DNA from: Bacillus alkalicellulosilyticus
Lineage (GTDB): Bacteria; Bacillota; Bacilli; Bacillales; Bacillaceae_F
Reading direction: 5' to 3'
Assembly (NCBI RefSeq): GCF_002019795.1
Contig: NZ_KV917381.1
Coordinates: 1,175,210 to 1,239,209, forward strand
Length of the DNA stretch: 64,000 nucleotides
A program made the translations under genes and the position numbers. The notes below the pieces were generated by a model. That model was not told the origin of the DNA. It saw only the letters and a program-made list of their open reading frames with translations, and searched no databases. How positions within the stretch are numbered: the first letter of the stretch is position 1; each line of letters opens with the position of its first letter. Positions 8,115-15,697 of the stretch are shown piece after piece.

Positions 8115-9023
8115 ATAAATAAGTATTCTACAAGTAGCGTAATTACCAAAATAAAGAAGGAAATAAGAGAATCTTTTTTTCATAAACAATTACTTACAGA
8201 GGCACTTTCATTTATTGACTATCAAATGAATAGTAGAGATATTTTATTCGGAAAACTGTCTCTCATTCACTTTGAGATGTTTCCTAAAGAGGGGATTGAC
8301 ATAGAAGCTATCGCTGCTGCAGTGGAAGTTTTAATTTTAGCAGGAGATATATTTGATGACCTTATGGATGGGGACAACGAACATGCTCCATGGATTAAAA
8401 TAAATTCATCTCTTGCTTTACAAATTGCGATAGGATTTGTGGTACTAAGTAGTAAAATAATTAATCAATTTAATGGAAAAGCTATGCAATCACATTATTA
8501 TTCAACCCTTTTACAGAGCATTAATGGTCAGTATATCGATTTAACCAATGATATCGTTACAGAGCAAAATTATATTAACGCGATAAAACTAAAGTCAGGT
8601 TCATTAATTGCTTTGGCCTGCTTAACAGGAGCTTGCTCAGCAAGTAATGAAGAAAAGATGATTATTGAAGAATATGCTAACAACATAGGTGTAGTGCAGC
8701 AGATAAACAATGACATACGCGCATTTTTAAATTGGGACAAGTATCAAGATGTGTTTCAAAGAAAGAAAAGCTTACCGATATTGTATGCACTTACTAGTAA
8801 GGAATTTAAAAATGAACCATTGTCTAACTACTATAATGGGCATGTTGACTATGAAGATATTTACCAACAGCGAGAACAAATCATTGATGACTTATCAAGT
8901 CGTGGTGCGCTGCAATATGCAAAGGTAATAAGTGAGATTCATAAACAAAAGGCGATAAAGCTAATGAATCAGATCGATATGAACCCAGCATTAAAAAATG
9001 AACTATTAATTTTTATTATGTAG
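8115..9023 (+). CDS. comQ: ComQ-like isoprenyl transferase
   Basis: ComQ adds a farnesyl or geranyl group to a tryptophan of the ComX pheromone precursor and is needed for its maturation. The protein shows the first aspartate-rich motif of isoprenyl diphosphate synthases (GDIFDDLMDGDN) and a second region with NDIRAFLNWDKYQD followed by KKSLPILYAL. The first in-frame ATG (8226) would give 265 residues. Family members are near 300 residues and have N-terminal sequence that here continues upstream in the same open frame (SFFHKQLLTEALSFIDYQ). No ATG, GTG or TTG exists upstream before the stop at 8100. A very strong AGGAGGGGGG at 8101 sits 8 bases before an ATA codon at 8115, so I place the start there, with doubt. 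comX follows after 13 bases. Confidence 0.82.
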   Translation: MNKYSTSSVITKIKKEIRESFFHKQLLTEALSFIDYQMNSRDILFGKLSLIHFEMFPKEGIDIEAIAAAVEVLILAGDIFDDLMDGDNEHAPWIKINSSLALQIAIGFVVLSSKIINQFNGKAMQSHYYSTLLQSINGQYIDLTNDIVTEQNYINAIKLKSGSLIALACLTGACSASNEEKMIIEEYANNIGVVQQINNDIRAFLNWDKYQDVFQRKKSLPILYALTSKEFKNEPLSNYYNGHVDYEDIYQQREQIIDDLSSRGALQYAKVISEIHKQKAIKLMNQIDMNPALKNELLIFIM

Positions 9024-9036
9024 AGGAGGAGTTATT

Positions 9037-9207
9037 ATGCAAGAAATTATTGAGTTTTTGATCCAAAATCCTGATGTAGTAGAGAAGGTGAAAAACGGGA
9101 CAGCCAGTTTGCTTCATGTAGGTGACGAGGAAGTGAAATCTATTTTATCAGTTCTGTTAAACAACGCAAATGAATTAAGGGTAGAAATGTGGAAGAAATT
9201 GTATTAA
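9037..9207 (+). CDS. comX: ComX-like pheromone precursor (56 aa)
   Basis: A 56-residue peptide between comQ and comP, the invariant position of comX. Its N-terminus (MQEIIEFLIQNPDVVEKVK) has the character of ComX precursors, and it ends with MWKKLY. Trp52, five residues from the end, is the expected site of isoprenylation by ComQ. AGAGGAGGA lies 6 bases before ATG 9037. The 3' end overlaps the comP start by 19 bases, as is common in this cassette. The mature pheromone would be a short C-terminal fragment containing Trp52; its exact N-terminus and lipid cannot be read from sequence. Confidence 0.85.
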   Translation: MQEIIEFLIQNPDVVEKVKNGTASLLHVGDEEVKSILSVLLNNANELRVEMWKKLY

Positions 9208-11462
9208 AACGCAAGCTAATCGACCAAACACTTACTTCTATCCTCATTGTTATATCAACCATTTTAATAATAATTAATTTGCAATATCCACTTGTAGGGA
9301 TATATGTAAAGGTGTCTGCAGAGGAAGAAGTATTAGTCAGTCATATTGCTGATTTAGGTTTGGCAAGTAAAAAAAATATTGAAATTAATGATAAAATCGT
9401 TGAGTTAGACGGAAACGATCCGCTAGAACACCCTCTTGTTGAAAAATACAATATAGTTGAACAAGTTTCATCAATGACAATTCAACGTTTAGATGAGGTA
9501 ATCGTTTTTGATGTTCATCAATCAGATTTACTTGGAAAAGAAGCCATTTTTTACTTTCTATTTCCTGCTGTCTATTTTTTATTAGTATGTTTTATCTGTT
9601 TATTCCAATATTATAAAGTAGAAAAAGGTAAGAAAGTTATTATTGGAAACTACTTATTGCTTTTAACCGCATTAGGGTATATTTCTGCAACGTTATCTAG
9701 TAAACAGTATGACTTTGCTGTGTTTATTATGTTTTTTTGTATGTTGTTATCTCCTGTTTTATTGTTACATTATATTTACGTTTATATCGGTGAAGAAAAT
9801 AAAAAATGGCTTTCTACTAGAGTAATCAGATTATTATACGGTTTAACATCACTAGTATTTCTTTCTCTTCTTTTACTGCAAGAACAATCCGGTGTTATCA
9901 TACTTAGTATTTTTATTATCCTATTTTCGATAATTATGTATTACCTTTTTAAAGGGTTTTTAGTTTATAAACGGAATCCGATAAAAGTAGTATTTCAATG
10001 TTTGATATTTGCAGTCATTTGTTCTATAGGTCCACTCATTATATTTTTTGCTTTGCCTTATGTCGTATTTGGTATTAGTTTAATTTCTGGGACCTTAGCC
10101 TCAGCATTTTTAGTCGCTATGCCACTTGTGTTTGTTTATATGATTGGTACAAATACCATACATGATGTTCAATTAAAAATTAATAGATATTCATATTATA
10201 TGTTTATTGCTCTTTTGCCCACTTTATTGATTACACTCATTTATAAGGGACTTATCGAAGAAAATGTAAAACTCGACTCGGTATTTCAATTTATTGGGAT
10301 CATTTATGTCATAATTCTTTTTTCGTTTTTAAGTCAGAGAGTTATTGAACGAAAAGTGCGAACGTCGATACAGCTTGATAAAGATAGTTATCAAGAAAGC
10401 ATTTACCGTATCGGAGAGCTTCTAAAGAAACAGCGCTCGGTTCAAGATATCATAGAGATAATCAAAAATGAAATTCAAACTGTACTAAAATTGGAAGATA
10501 GTTTAGTTGTTAGCGTCTCCAATAAAAGTCATATCGTATGTAGTGATAATCAACAAATGTACAAATGGAAAAAAGTAATAAAAAAAATCCAAGTACGTCC
10601 AATACAAATTGGAAAAGTTATTGATTCTGTAAGATACACGTATCTTTTTATAGGTGAAGTGAATCAATTAGCAATTGCGGTATTTTTACGTAAAGAAGAC
10701 AAAACCACATTAAATGACGTACAAATGGAATGGCTGTCCACACTTGCTTATTATACAAGTATTTCATTAGAAAACGTCCTTAAAGTAGAAGAGCTGATTC
10801 AACAATTAGATTCAAATAAAAGAGAAAGTCATTTAGTAAACCGGTTATTAATTAAATGGTCTGAAAAGGAAAGAAGCCGGTTAGCGATTGACATTCATGA
10901 TACGGTATTGCAAGAGTTGTTAATCATAAAAAGAAAAATAGAAGATTTGAAGGAATCCGAGTCTTTGTCTCAGAATGAATACAAGGGCAAGGTTGTAGAA
11001 ATTGAAGAAAGTATATTAGACTCTATTTATGTTACAAGGGAAACATGCCACGAATTAAGACCACCTTTTCTTAAAGAATTCGGTCTTAGAGAATCTTTAA
11101 ATGACCTATTAGGGAAGTTTCAGCTGCGCTCTAACATAGAGGTTAGTATCAATTGGCCTGAAGGTACCTTAGAAAATGAAGAGTGTGAGTTAGCTATTTT
11201 TAGAGTTATCCAAGAGCTTTTGACAAATGCTGAAAAACATTCGAAAGCTCTTTGGGTTGAAATTAACGGTCAAATTAACGGAAATCAATTGCTACTACAA
11301 TATAAGGACAATGGAATCGGATTACAAAAAATGAAACCAAACAGTGGACTAGGACTTTTAGGCATGAAGGAACGAATAGAAAGTCTTGAGGGCACAATAA
11401 CAATGTCATCAAAAGAAAAACAAGGGCTAACTGTAAATGTTTGTATGCCCTTAAGTAGGTGA
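9189..11462 (+). CDS. comP: ComP-like sensor histidine kinase
   Basis: The membrane kinase that detects the secreted ComX pheromone. It has 757 residues and starts at GTG 9189 inside comX. One N-terminal membrane segment is followed by an extracytoplasmic stretch with a PDZ-like GLASKKNIEINDKIVELDG region, also seen in B. subtilis ComP. About seven more hydrophobic segments run to near residue 385. The cytoplasmic part has a HisKA_3 domain with RLAIDIHDTVLQELL (phospho-acceptor His570) and a HATPase domain with N-box ELLTNAEKH and DNGIGL. It is coupled to the response regulator by a start/stop overlap. The sensory region differs between strains, so pheromone specificity is probably private. 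Confidence 0.9.
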   Translation: MEEIVLKRKLIDQTLTSILIVISTILIIINLQYPLVGIYVKVSAEEEVLVSHIADLGLASKKNIEINDKIVELDGNDPLEHPLVEKYNIVEQVSSMTIQRLDEVIVFDVHQSDLLGKEAIFYFLFPAVYFLLVCFICLFQYYKVEKGKKVIIGNYLLLLTALGYISATLSSKQYDFAVFIMFFCMLLSPVLLLHYIYVYIGEENKKWLSTRVIRLLYGLTSLVFLSLLLLQEQSGVIILSIFIILFSIIMYYLFKGFLVYKRNPIKVVFQCLIFAVICSIGPLIIFFALPYVVFGISLISGTLASAFLVAMPLVFVYMIGTNTIHDVQLKINRYSYYMFIALLPTLLITLIYKGLIEENVKLDSVFQFIGIIYVIILFSFLSQRVIERKVRTSIQLDKDSYQESIYRIGELLKKQRSVQDIIEIIKNEIQTVLKLEDSLVVSVSNKSHIVCSDNQQMYKWKKVIKKIQVRPIQIGKVIDSVRYTYLFIGEVNQLAIAVFLRKEDKTTLNDVQMEWLSTLAYYTSISLENVLKVEELIQQLDSNKRESHLVNRLLIKWSEKERSRLAIDIHDTVLQELLIIKRKIEDLKESESLSQNEYKGKVVEIEESILDSIYVTRETCHELRPPFLKEFGLRESLNDLLGKFQLRSNIEVSINWPEGTLENEECELAIFRVIQELLTNAEKHSKALWVEINGQINGNQLLLQYKDNGIGLQKMKPNSGLGLLGMKERIESLEGTITMSSKEKQGLTVNVCMPLSR

Positions 11463-11467
11463 AAATG

Positions 11468-12118
11468 ATGGTACATGTTTTAATAGTAGATGATCATTCT
11501 GTAGTTTCTGAAGGAACAAAAGCGTTATTAGAACAAGAACCAGATTTACAAGCTACAATTATTCATTCAAGTCTTCAAGTACTGAAGCTTAGTCAACAAG
11601 AGATAGAATCATACGATTTGTATTTGCTTGATTTAAATATGCCTAACATGAACGGATTGGAATTAACAGAGAAAATTAGAGCGATTAAAAGTAATGCAAA
11701 AATAGTCATTTATACAGGCTATGATATTGCATCTCATTTTAATTTTTTAATTGAGGCTGGTGTATCTGGTTTTATAAGTAAGTCAGTATCCAAACATCAA
11801 TTCATTCGAACAATTCGATGCTTACTAGACGGGGAAGCTGTAATCCCACTAGAATTACTTCCACAATTGAGAAGAATCGATATAACTGTTAAAAGCGATG
11901 ACCTTAATATTACCTTAACCAACAAGGAAGAAGAGATTTTGGTGAGGGTTGCAAAGGGCCTGACAAATCGAGAAATTGCTACGGAACTATACATGAGTCA
12001 AAGGTATGTAGAACGAAATTTATCTGAAATCTTTAAAAAAGTAAAGGTTAATTCAAGAGCAGAATTAATACATGTTGCCAAAAAGAAAGGACTTATTCCT
12101 GATTTATTTTTGTGGTAA
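11468..12118 (+). CDS. comA: ComA-like response regulator (LuxR-type DNA-binding)
   Basis: A two-domain regulator of 216 residues. The receiver domain has VDDHS and the phosphorylation site Asp55 in LLDLNMPNMNG. The C-terminal LuxR/NarL helix-turn-helix (LTNKEEEILVRVAKGLTNREIA) is followed by the recognition helix MSQRYVERNLSEIFKK. ATG 11468 is preferred over ATG 11465 because AGGTGA then has normal spacing. Phosphorylated by ComP, it should bind dyad sites; CGCCA-N4-TGGCG palindromes in this region are the best candidates. The gene ends the comQXPA operon. Confidence 0.9.
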   Translation: MVHVLIVDDHSVVSEGTKALLEQEPDLQATIIHSSLQVLKLSQQEIESYDLYLLDLNMPNMNGLELTEKIRAIKSNAKIVIYTGYDIASHFNFLIEAGVSGFISKSVSKHQFIRTIRCLLDGEAVIPLELLPQLRRIDITVKSDDLNITLTNKEEEILVRVAKGLTNREIATELYMSQRYVERNLSEIFKKVKVNSRAELIHVAKKKGLIPDLFLW

Positions 12119-12152
12119 GTAGGTTCGCAATGGATTGTTTTACTGATTGCGA

Positions 12153-12206
12153 AGAGAGTGAGACAAAGGTTAAAAAAACCTTTTGTCTCACTCTCTATTT
12201 TTTTTG
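12153..12206 (+). terminator. Rho-independent terminator after comA
   Basis: A long stem AGAGAGTGAGACAAAGGTT / AACCTTTTGTCTCACTCTCT with a short A-rich loop and an eight-T tail ends the comQXPA transcript. Confidence 0.9.
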
Positions 12207-12257
12207 ATAAAAAAGTAGATTTCAAACAAATGTTTGTGTGGTAGTAACAGATGAAAC

Positions 12258-12271
12258 CAGCAATATTGGCG
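12258..12271 (+). promoter_or_regulatory. Com-box-like palindrome, site 3 (degenerate) before the bacteriocin genes
   Basis: CAGCAATATTGGCG keeps the right half-site TGGCG and 3 of 5 positions of the left half. TATGAT at 12317-12322 is 52.5 bases from its centre, exactly as at sites 1 and 4. A downstream element ACTTGTACGTTCTACC (12284-12299) is shared letter for letter with site 4 at the same offset. Confidence 0.6.
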
Positions 12272-12345
12272 GTCTTACACACAACTTGTACGTTCTACCT
12301 CACTATCTTTTTCAATTATGATTATAGCAGAAGGAGGTGATACAG

Positions 12346-12501
12346 ATGGAAGCATTAAATCAAACTAACTTTGTTGATTTAGATGAGAACGCTCTACTAG
12401 AAGTAGATGGTGGTCTTGTTATTACTGCAGGAGCTGTGATTGCAGGTGTTTTATTTTTAGGTGGAGTAGGCCTTGGCGTGGCATGGGCACTTTCTGAGTA
12501 A
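12346..12501 (+). CDS. Class II bacteriocin-like peptide A with double-glycine leader
   Basis: A 51-residue precursor. The leader MEALNQTNFVDLDENALLEVDGG (positions 1-23) ends in GG and has the ELxEV-type pattern read by C39 peptidase exporters. The predicted mature peptide of 28 residues, LVITAGAVIAG... to ...AWALSE, is hydrophobic and glycine-rich, with a GxxxG pattern at Gly40-Gly44 as in class IIb two-peptide bacteriocins. AAGGAGGTGA precedes ATG 12346. The next gene encodes a second peptide of the same design. Export and cleavage by the transporter at 13494 are inferred. Confidence 0.8.
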   Translation: MEALNQTNFVDLDENALLEVDGGLVITAGAVIAGVLFLGGVGLGVAWALSE

Positions 12502-12546
12502 ACGCTGTAACGAGTCAACTAAAATATGTAGAGGGAGGTAAGTAAA

Positions 12547-12714
12547 ATGGAAAATGTGATTGAACATAATTTTCAAGATGTTAGTAATGCTGAGTTAATG
12601 GAAGTAGAAGGTGGACTAATAATTACAGGAATGATGGTAGCAGCAGGAATCGGTTGTCTTGCAGGCGGAGTAGCTGTAGGATATGCTGTTGGTACAATTA
12701 TTAAAAACTGGTAA
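12547..12714 (+). CDS. Class II bacteriocin-like peptide B with double-glycine leader
   Basis: A 55-residue precursor. A 23-residue leader ends LMEVEGG, closely matching LLEVDGG of peptide A. The predicted mature part (32 residues, from LIITGMMV to TIIKNW) is hydrophobic with consecutive GxxxG motifs (Gly41, Gly45, Gly49) and a basic, tryptophan-ending C-terminus, as is common in class IIb partners. GGGAGGTAAG lies before ATG 12547, 45 bases after peptide A. The two peptides probably act together on target membranes; this is inferred from design and pairing. Confidence 0.8.
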   Translation: MENVIEHNFQDVSNAELMEVEGGLIITGMMVAAGIGCLAGGVAVGYAVGTIIKNW

Positions 12715-12760
12715 TACCTATAGTTCTCTATTATCTTAGTCAGAAAGGAATCGCGCGCGT

Positions 12761-12946
12761 ATGACTATTGATATATTTACAGTTAGTAAGATATGTATTT
12801 CGTTAGGGATTATAAGTCTTTTTTTATTACTTGTAGCCAAATGGTTTCAGATTGTTGAACTACCCAATGTAGTTCCAATTTTCTTGCTTCTTGCTTCGCT
12901 TACTGTACTCTTATTTGTTATAAACAAAGTAGGGATGGAAAGTTAA
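12761..12946 (+). CDS. Candidate bacteriocin immunity protein, 61 aa
   Basis: A small protein with two predicted membrane segments (about residues 9-28 and 35-57) and a short polar tail. It directly follows the two bacteriocin peptides and precedes a strong terminator, the usual position of the dedicated immunity gene. GAAAGGA precedes the ATG, with longer than usual spacing. No sequence family is recognised, so the role is positional inference. Confidence 0.6.
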   Translation: MTIDIFTVSKICISLGIISLFLLLVAKWFQIVELPNVVPIFLLLASLTVLLFVINKVGMES

Positions 12947-12991
12947 GTCAAGAAAATTTTATATGGAGTACATATCTTCTCCAAAAAGAAT

Positions 12992-13036
12992 AGGCTGTCC
13001 TATAAGTACAATCTTATAGGTAACAGCCTTCTTTTA
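12992..13036 (+). terminator. Rho-independent terminator
   Basis: AGGCTGTCCTATAAG and CTTATAGGTAACAGCCT pair around a six-base loop, followed by TTCTTTTAT. It closes the bacteriocin-immunity unit. Confidence 0.85.
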
Positions 13037-13087
13037 TGGTCTGATAATCTTTCTCATTTTAAATTGACTTCTTGGAGTGAAGCTCTT

Positions 13088-13279
13088 ATGAAGAAGATTC
13101 CATACAATGGTATGTTATTTATTATCATTGCTATGTTACTACTATTTATTCATGGATCAGTCATTGAATATTTTGAGGATAATACTATATCATTTCAGCG
13201 ATTATTATATATTTTTTTGACTCTAGTGTTATTAGGGGTCCATCTCTTAAATAGGAAAAACAAAGGTCATAACCAGTAA
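13088..13279 (+). CDS. Small membrane protein, 63 aa (possible second immunity protein)
   Basis: Starts MKKIPYNGMLFIIIA at ATG 13088, with GGAGTGA upstream; an in-frame TTG at 13064 lacks a ribosome site. Two predicted membrane segments (about residues 8-25 and 38-55) and a basic C-terminus. It stands alone between two terminators inside the bacteriocin region. No family is recognised. An immunity or accessory role would fit. Confidence 0.55.
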   Translation: MKKIPYNGMLFIIIAMLLLFIHGSVIEYFEDNTISFQRLLYIFLTLVLLGVHLLNRKNKGHNQ

Positions 13280-13311
13280 AAAAGACACAAGATGCTGTGT
13301 CTTTTTTTTAT
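13278..13311 (+). terminator. Rho-independent terminator
   Basis: AAAAGACACA-AGATGC-TGTGTCTTTTTTT is a simple hairpin with a T tract overlapping the end of the small gene. Confidence 0.85.
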
Positions 13312-13397
13312 ATGGAATGGAGTATGTCAAAAATACATTTTCATAATGGAATTTAGAGTTGAACATTTAGATTTTACTAGTGGAATCACATGAAACA

Positions 13398-13411
13398 CGC
13401 CAAAAATGGCG
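13398..13411 (+). promoter_or_regulatory. Com-box-like palindrome, site 4 (exporter promoter)
   Basis: CGCCAAAAATGGCG, perfect dyad. TATGAT (13457-13462) lies 52.5 bases from the centre, and ACTTGTACGTTCTACC occurs at 13424-13439, at the same offset as in site 3. The exporter gene begins at 13494. Confidence 0.72.
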
Positions 13412-13493
13412 GGGTACCACACCACTTGTACGTTCTACCCTCTTATTACAATTATCTATGATAGAGTTATATATCAAAAAGAGAGGGAGAGCC

Positions 13494-15686
13494 ATGCTAA
13501 AAAAATATGTAGCTATTAAACAGAACGATGAAAAAGATTGTGGAGCAGCATGCCTAGCAACCATCTCAAAACAATACGGGTTAAAATTACCTATCTCGAA
13601 AATAAGAGAAATCGCTGGTACTGACAAACAAGGGACAAATGCACTAGGTTTAATTAAAGCAGCGGAAGAATTAGGTTTTACTGCAAAAGGAGTAAAAGGT
13701 AATCCAGAAGCATTTTTTGGGGAATTTCCATTGCCAGCAATTGCACATGTTGTCGTGGACCAACAGTATCTTCATTACGTAGTTATTCATAAAATTACAA
13801 AGAAAGAAATTACCATTGCTGATCCTGCAAAAGGCATTGTAAAAGTCACTCCTGAAGAATTTTTTAAAGAGTGGACAGGCATTTTAATCTTGATGGTTCC
13901 CACTCCAAAGTTTGAAAAAGGTGATGAAACGAAAGGATTATTTTCTAGATTTCTTCATTTACTTAAACCGCAAAAGTACCTCTTTTTACAAATTATCATT
14001 GCGTCAATTTTATATACGTTGTTGGGGATTGCGGGAGCCTTTTATTTTCAATTACTGATTGATGAAATCCTAGCGTTTGATTTACAAAAGACGTTGCACA
14101 TCATTTCAATTGGAATTATCGTACTTTATACATTTAAAGTGTTACTTGATGCATTTCGCTCTTATTTATTGTTACATATTAGTCAAAAGTTAGATATTAG
14201 CTTAATCCTAGGGTATTACAGACATGTTCTATCATTACCAATGAATTTTTTTGGGACAAGAAAAGTCGGAGAAATAATCTCTCGTTTAATGGATGCTTCA
14301 AAAGTGAGAGAAGCTATTTCAGGCGCCACACTTACAATTTTACTAGATACACTAATGGTTATTATCGGTGGAATTGTATTATATACTCAAAGCTCTTTCT
14401 TATTTGGCATCACCCTTATTTTAGTACCCATTTATATCATCATTGTGTGGGCCTTCCGAAGAGCATATGAAAAAATCAATCGCAAGGAAATGGAAGAAAA
14501 TGCTCAGCTTACTTCTTTCCTAGTTGAATCCTTAAATGGAATTGAAACGGTTAAAGCTTATAATGCGGAGACCTATGCAAACTTAGAAACAGAAACAAGG
14601 TTTATTAAATTTATCAAAAGCATCTTTAAACACGGAATGATTGATAATTACCAAAGCGCACTAAAAAACTATCTTCAGTTAGCGGGTGGAATTGTCATTT
14701 TGTGGATAGGTTCTTATCAAGTGTTACAAGGGAATATGACTGCTGGTCAATTGATTGCGTATAATGCGTTACTTGCTTACTTCCTTTCTCCACTACAAAA
14801 CTTAATTAACTTACAACCGATGATTCAATCTGCTGTTGTTGCTTCTCAGCGTCTGGGAGAAATCCTAGACCTAGAAACAGAAGAAGATAAACATAAAGGG
14901 AAAAAAATAGCTCCTGATCATTTAAAAGGAAACATTGAAATCAAAAATCTAGATTTCCGGTACGGTACTAGAGAGCTCATTTTAAAAGACATTTCTTTAT
15001 CGATAAATCAAGGAGAACGTGTCGCTTTTGTCGGTGAAAGTGGCTCAGGTAAAACTACGCTAGCAAAGCTATTGCTCAACTTTTACCAGGCGGAAAAAGG
15101 TGAAATCATTATTAATAATTTTAATATTAAAGATTTAGACTTTAACCGACTTAGAGAAAGAATTGCTTATGTCTCTCAGGAAAATTTCTTCTTTAGTGGA
15201 ACGATTGAAGAAAATTTATCATTAGGAACAGACAATGATACGACACTCGAGGATATTATAGAAGCAGCTCAAATGGCAAATGCTCATGAATTTATTAATC
15301 AATTACCTTTACGTTACAATACATTACTTGAGGAAAATGGGGCGAACTTATCTGGGGGACAACGGCAACGGTTATCCATTACACGAGCAATCTTGAAGAA
15401 GCCAGATATTCTAATTATGGATGAAGCCACAAGTAATTTAGATTCGATAACTGAAAAAGCGATTTCTGAAACAATAGACAGTTATTGTGAAGGAATAACG
15501 ACGCTTATTATTGCGCATCGTCTTAGTACGATTATGAAGTGTGACAAAATCTGTGTACTTGAACATGGTGGAATCGTAGAAATGGGTACGCACCAAGAAT
15601 TATTAGCAAAGCAAGGAAGGTACTTTGAATTATGGCAAAATCAAATGCCTGAAATGAATATTGAACAAGAATTAGTTGTGAATTGA
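13494..15686 (+). CDS. Peptidase-containing ABC transporter (C39 peptidase, PCAT)
   Basis: A 730-residue exporter that removes double-glycine leaders and pumps the peptide out. The N-terminal C39 peptidase has Gln10, Cys16 (QNDEKDCGAACL), His94 and Asp110 (LHYVVIH and ADP). A six-segment membrane domain follows (about residues 165-445). The ATPase has Walker A GESGSGKTT, signature LSGGQRQR and Walker B ILIMDEAT. ATG 13494 follows AGAGGGAGA; further upstream in-frame codons run through the promoter box and are rejected. Three GG-leader precursors lie nearby (12346, 12547, 17511), all with a related leader end, so one transporter probably serves all. It is coupled to an HlyD-type adaptor. Confidence 0.95.
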   Translation: MLKKYVAIKQNDEKDCGAACLATISKQYGLKLPISKIREIAGTDKQGTNALGLIKAAEELGFTAKGVKGNPEAFFGEFPLPAIAHVVVDQQYLHYVVIHKITKKEITIADPAKGIVKVTPEEFFKEWTGILILMVPTPKFEKGDETKGLFSRFLHLLKPQKYLFLQIIIASILYTLLGIAGAFYFQLLIDEILAFDLQKTLHIISIGIIVLYTFKVLLDAFRSYLLLHISQKLDISLILGYYRHVLSLPMNFFGTRKVGEIISRLMDASKVREAISGATLTILLDTLMVIIGGIVLYTQSSFLFGITLILVPIYIIIVWAFRRAYEKINRKEMEENAQLTSFLVESLNGIETVKAYNAETYANLETETRFIKFIKSIFKHGMIDNYQSALKNYLQLAGGIVILWIGSYQVLQGNMTAGQLIAYNALLAYFLSPLQNLINLQPMIQSAVVASQRLGEILDLETEEDKHKGKKIAPDHLKGNIEIKNLDFRYGTRELILKDISLSINQGERVAFVGESGSGKTTLAKLLLNFYQAEKGEIIINNFNIKDLDFNRLRERIAYVSQENFFFSGTIEENLSLGTDNDTTLEDIIEAAQMANAHEFINQLPLRYNTLLEENGANLSGGQRQRLSITRAILKKPDILIMDEATSNLDSITEKAISETIDSYCEGITTLIIAHRLSTIMKCDKICVLEHGGIVEMGTHQELLAKQGRYFELWQNQMPEMNIEQELVVN

Positions 15687-15697
15687 GGTGTGTATGA

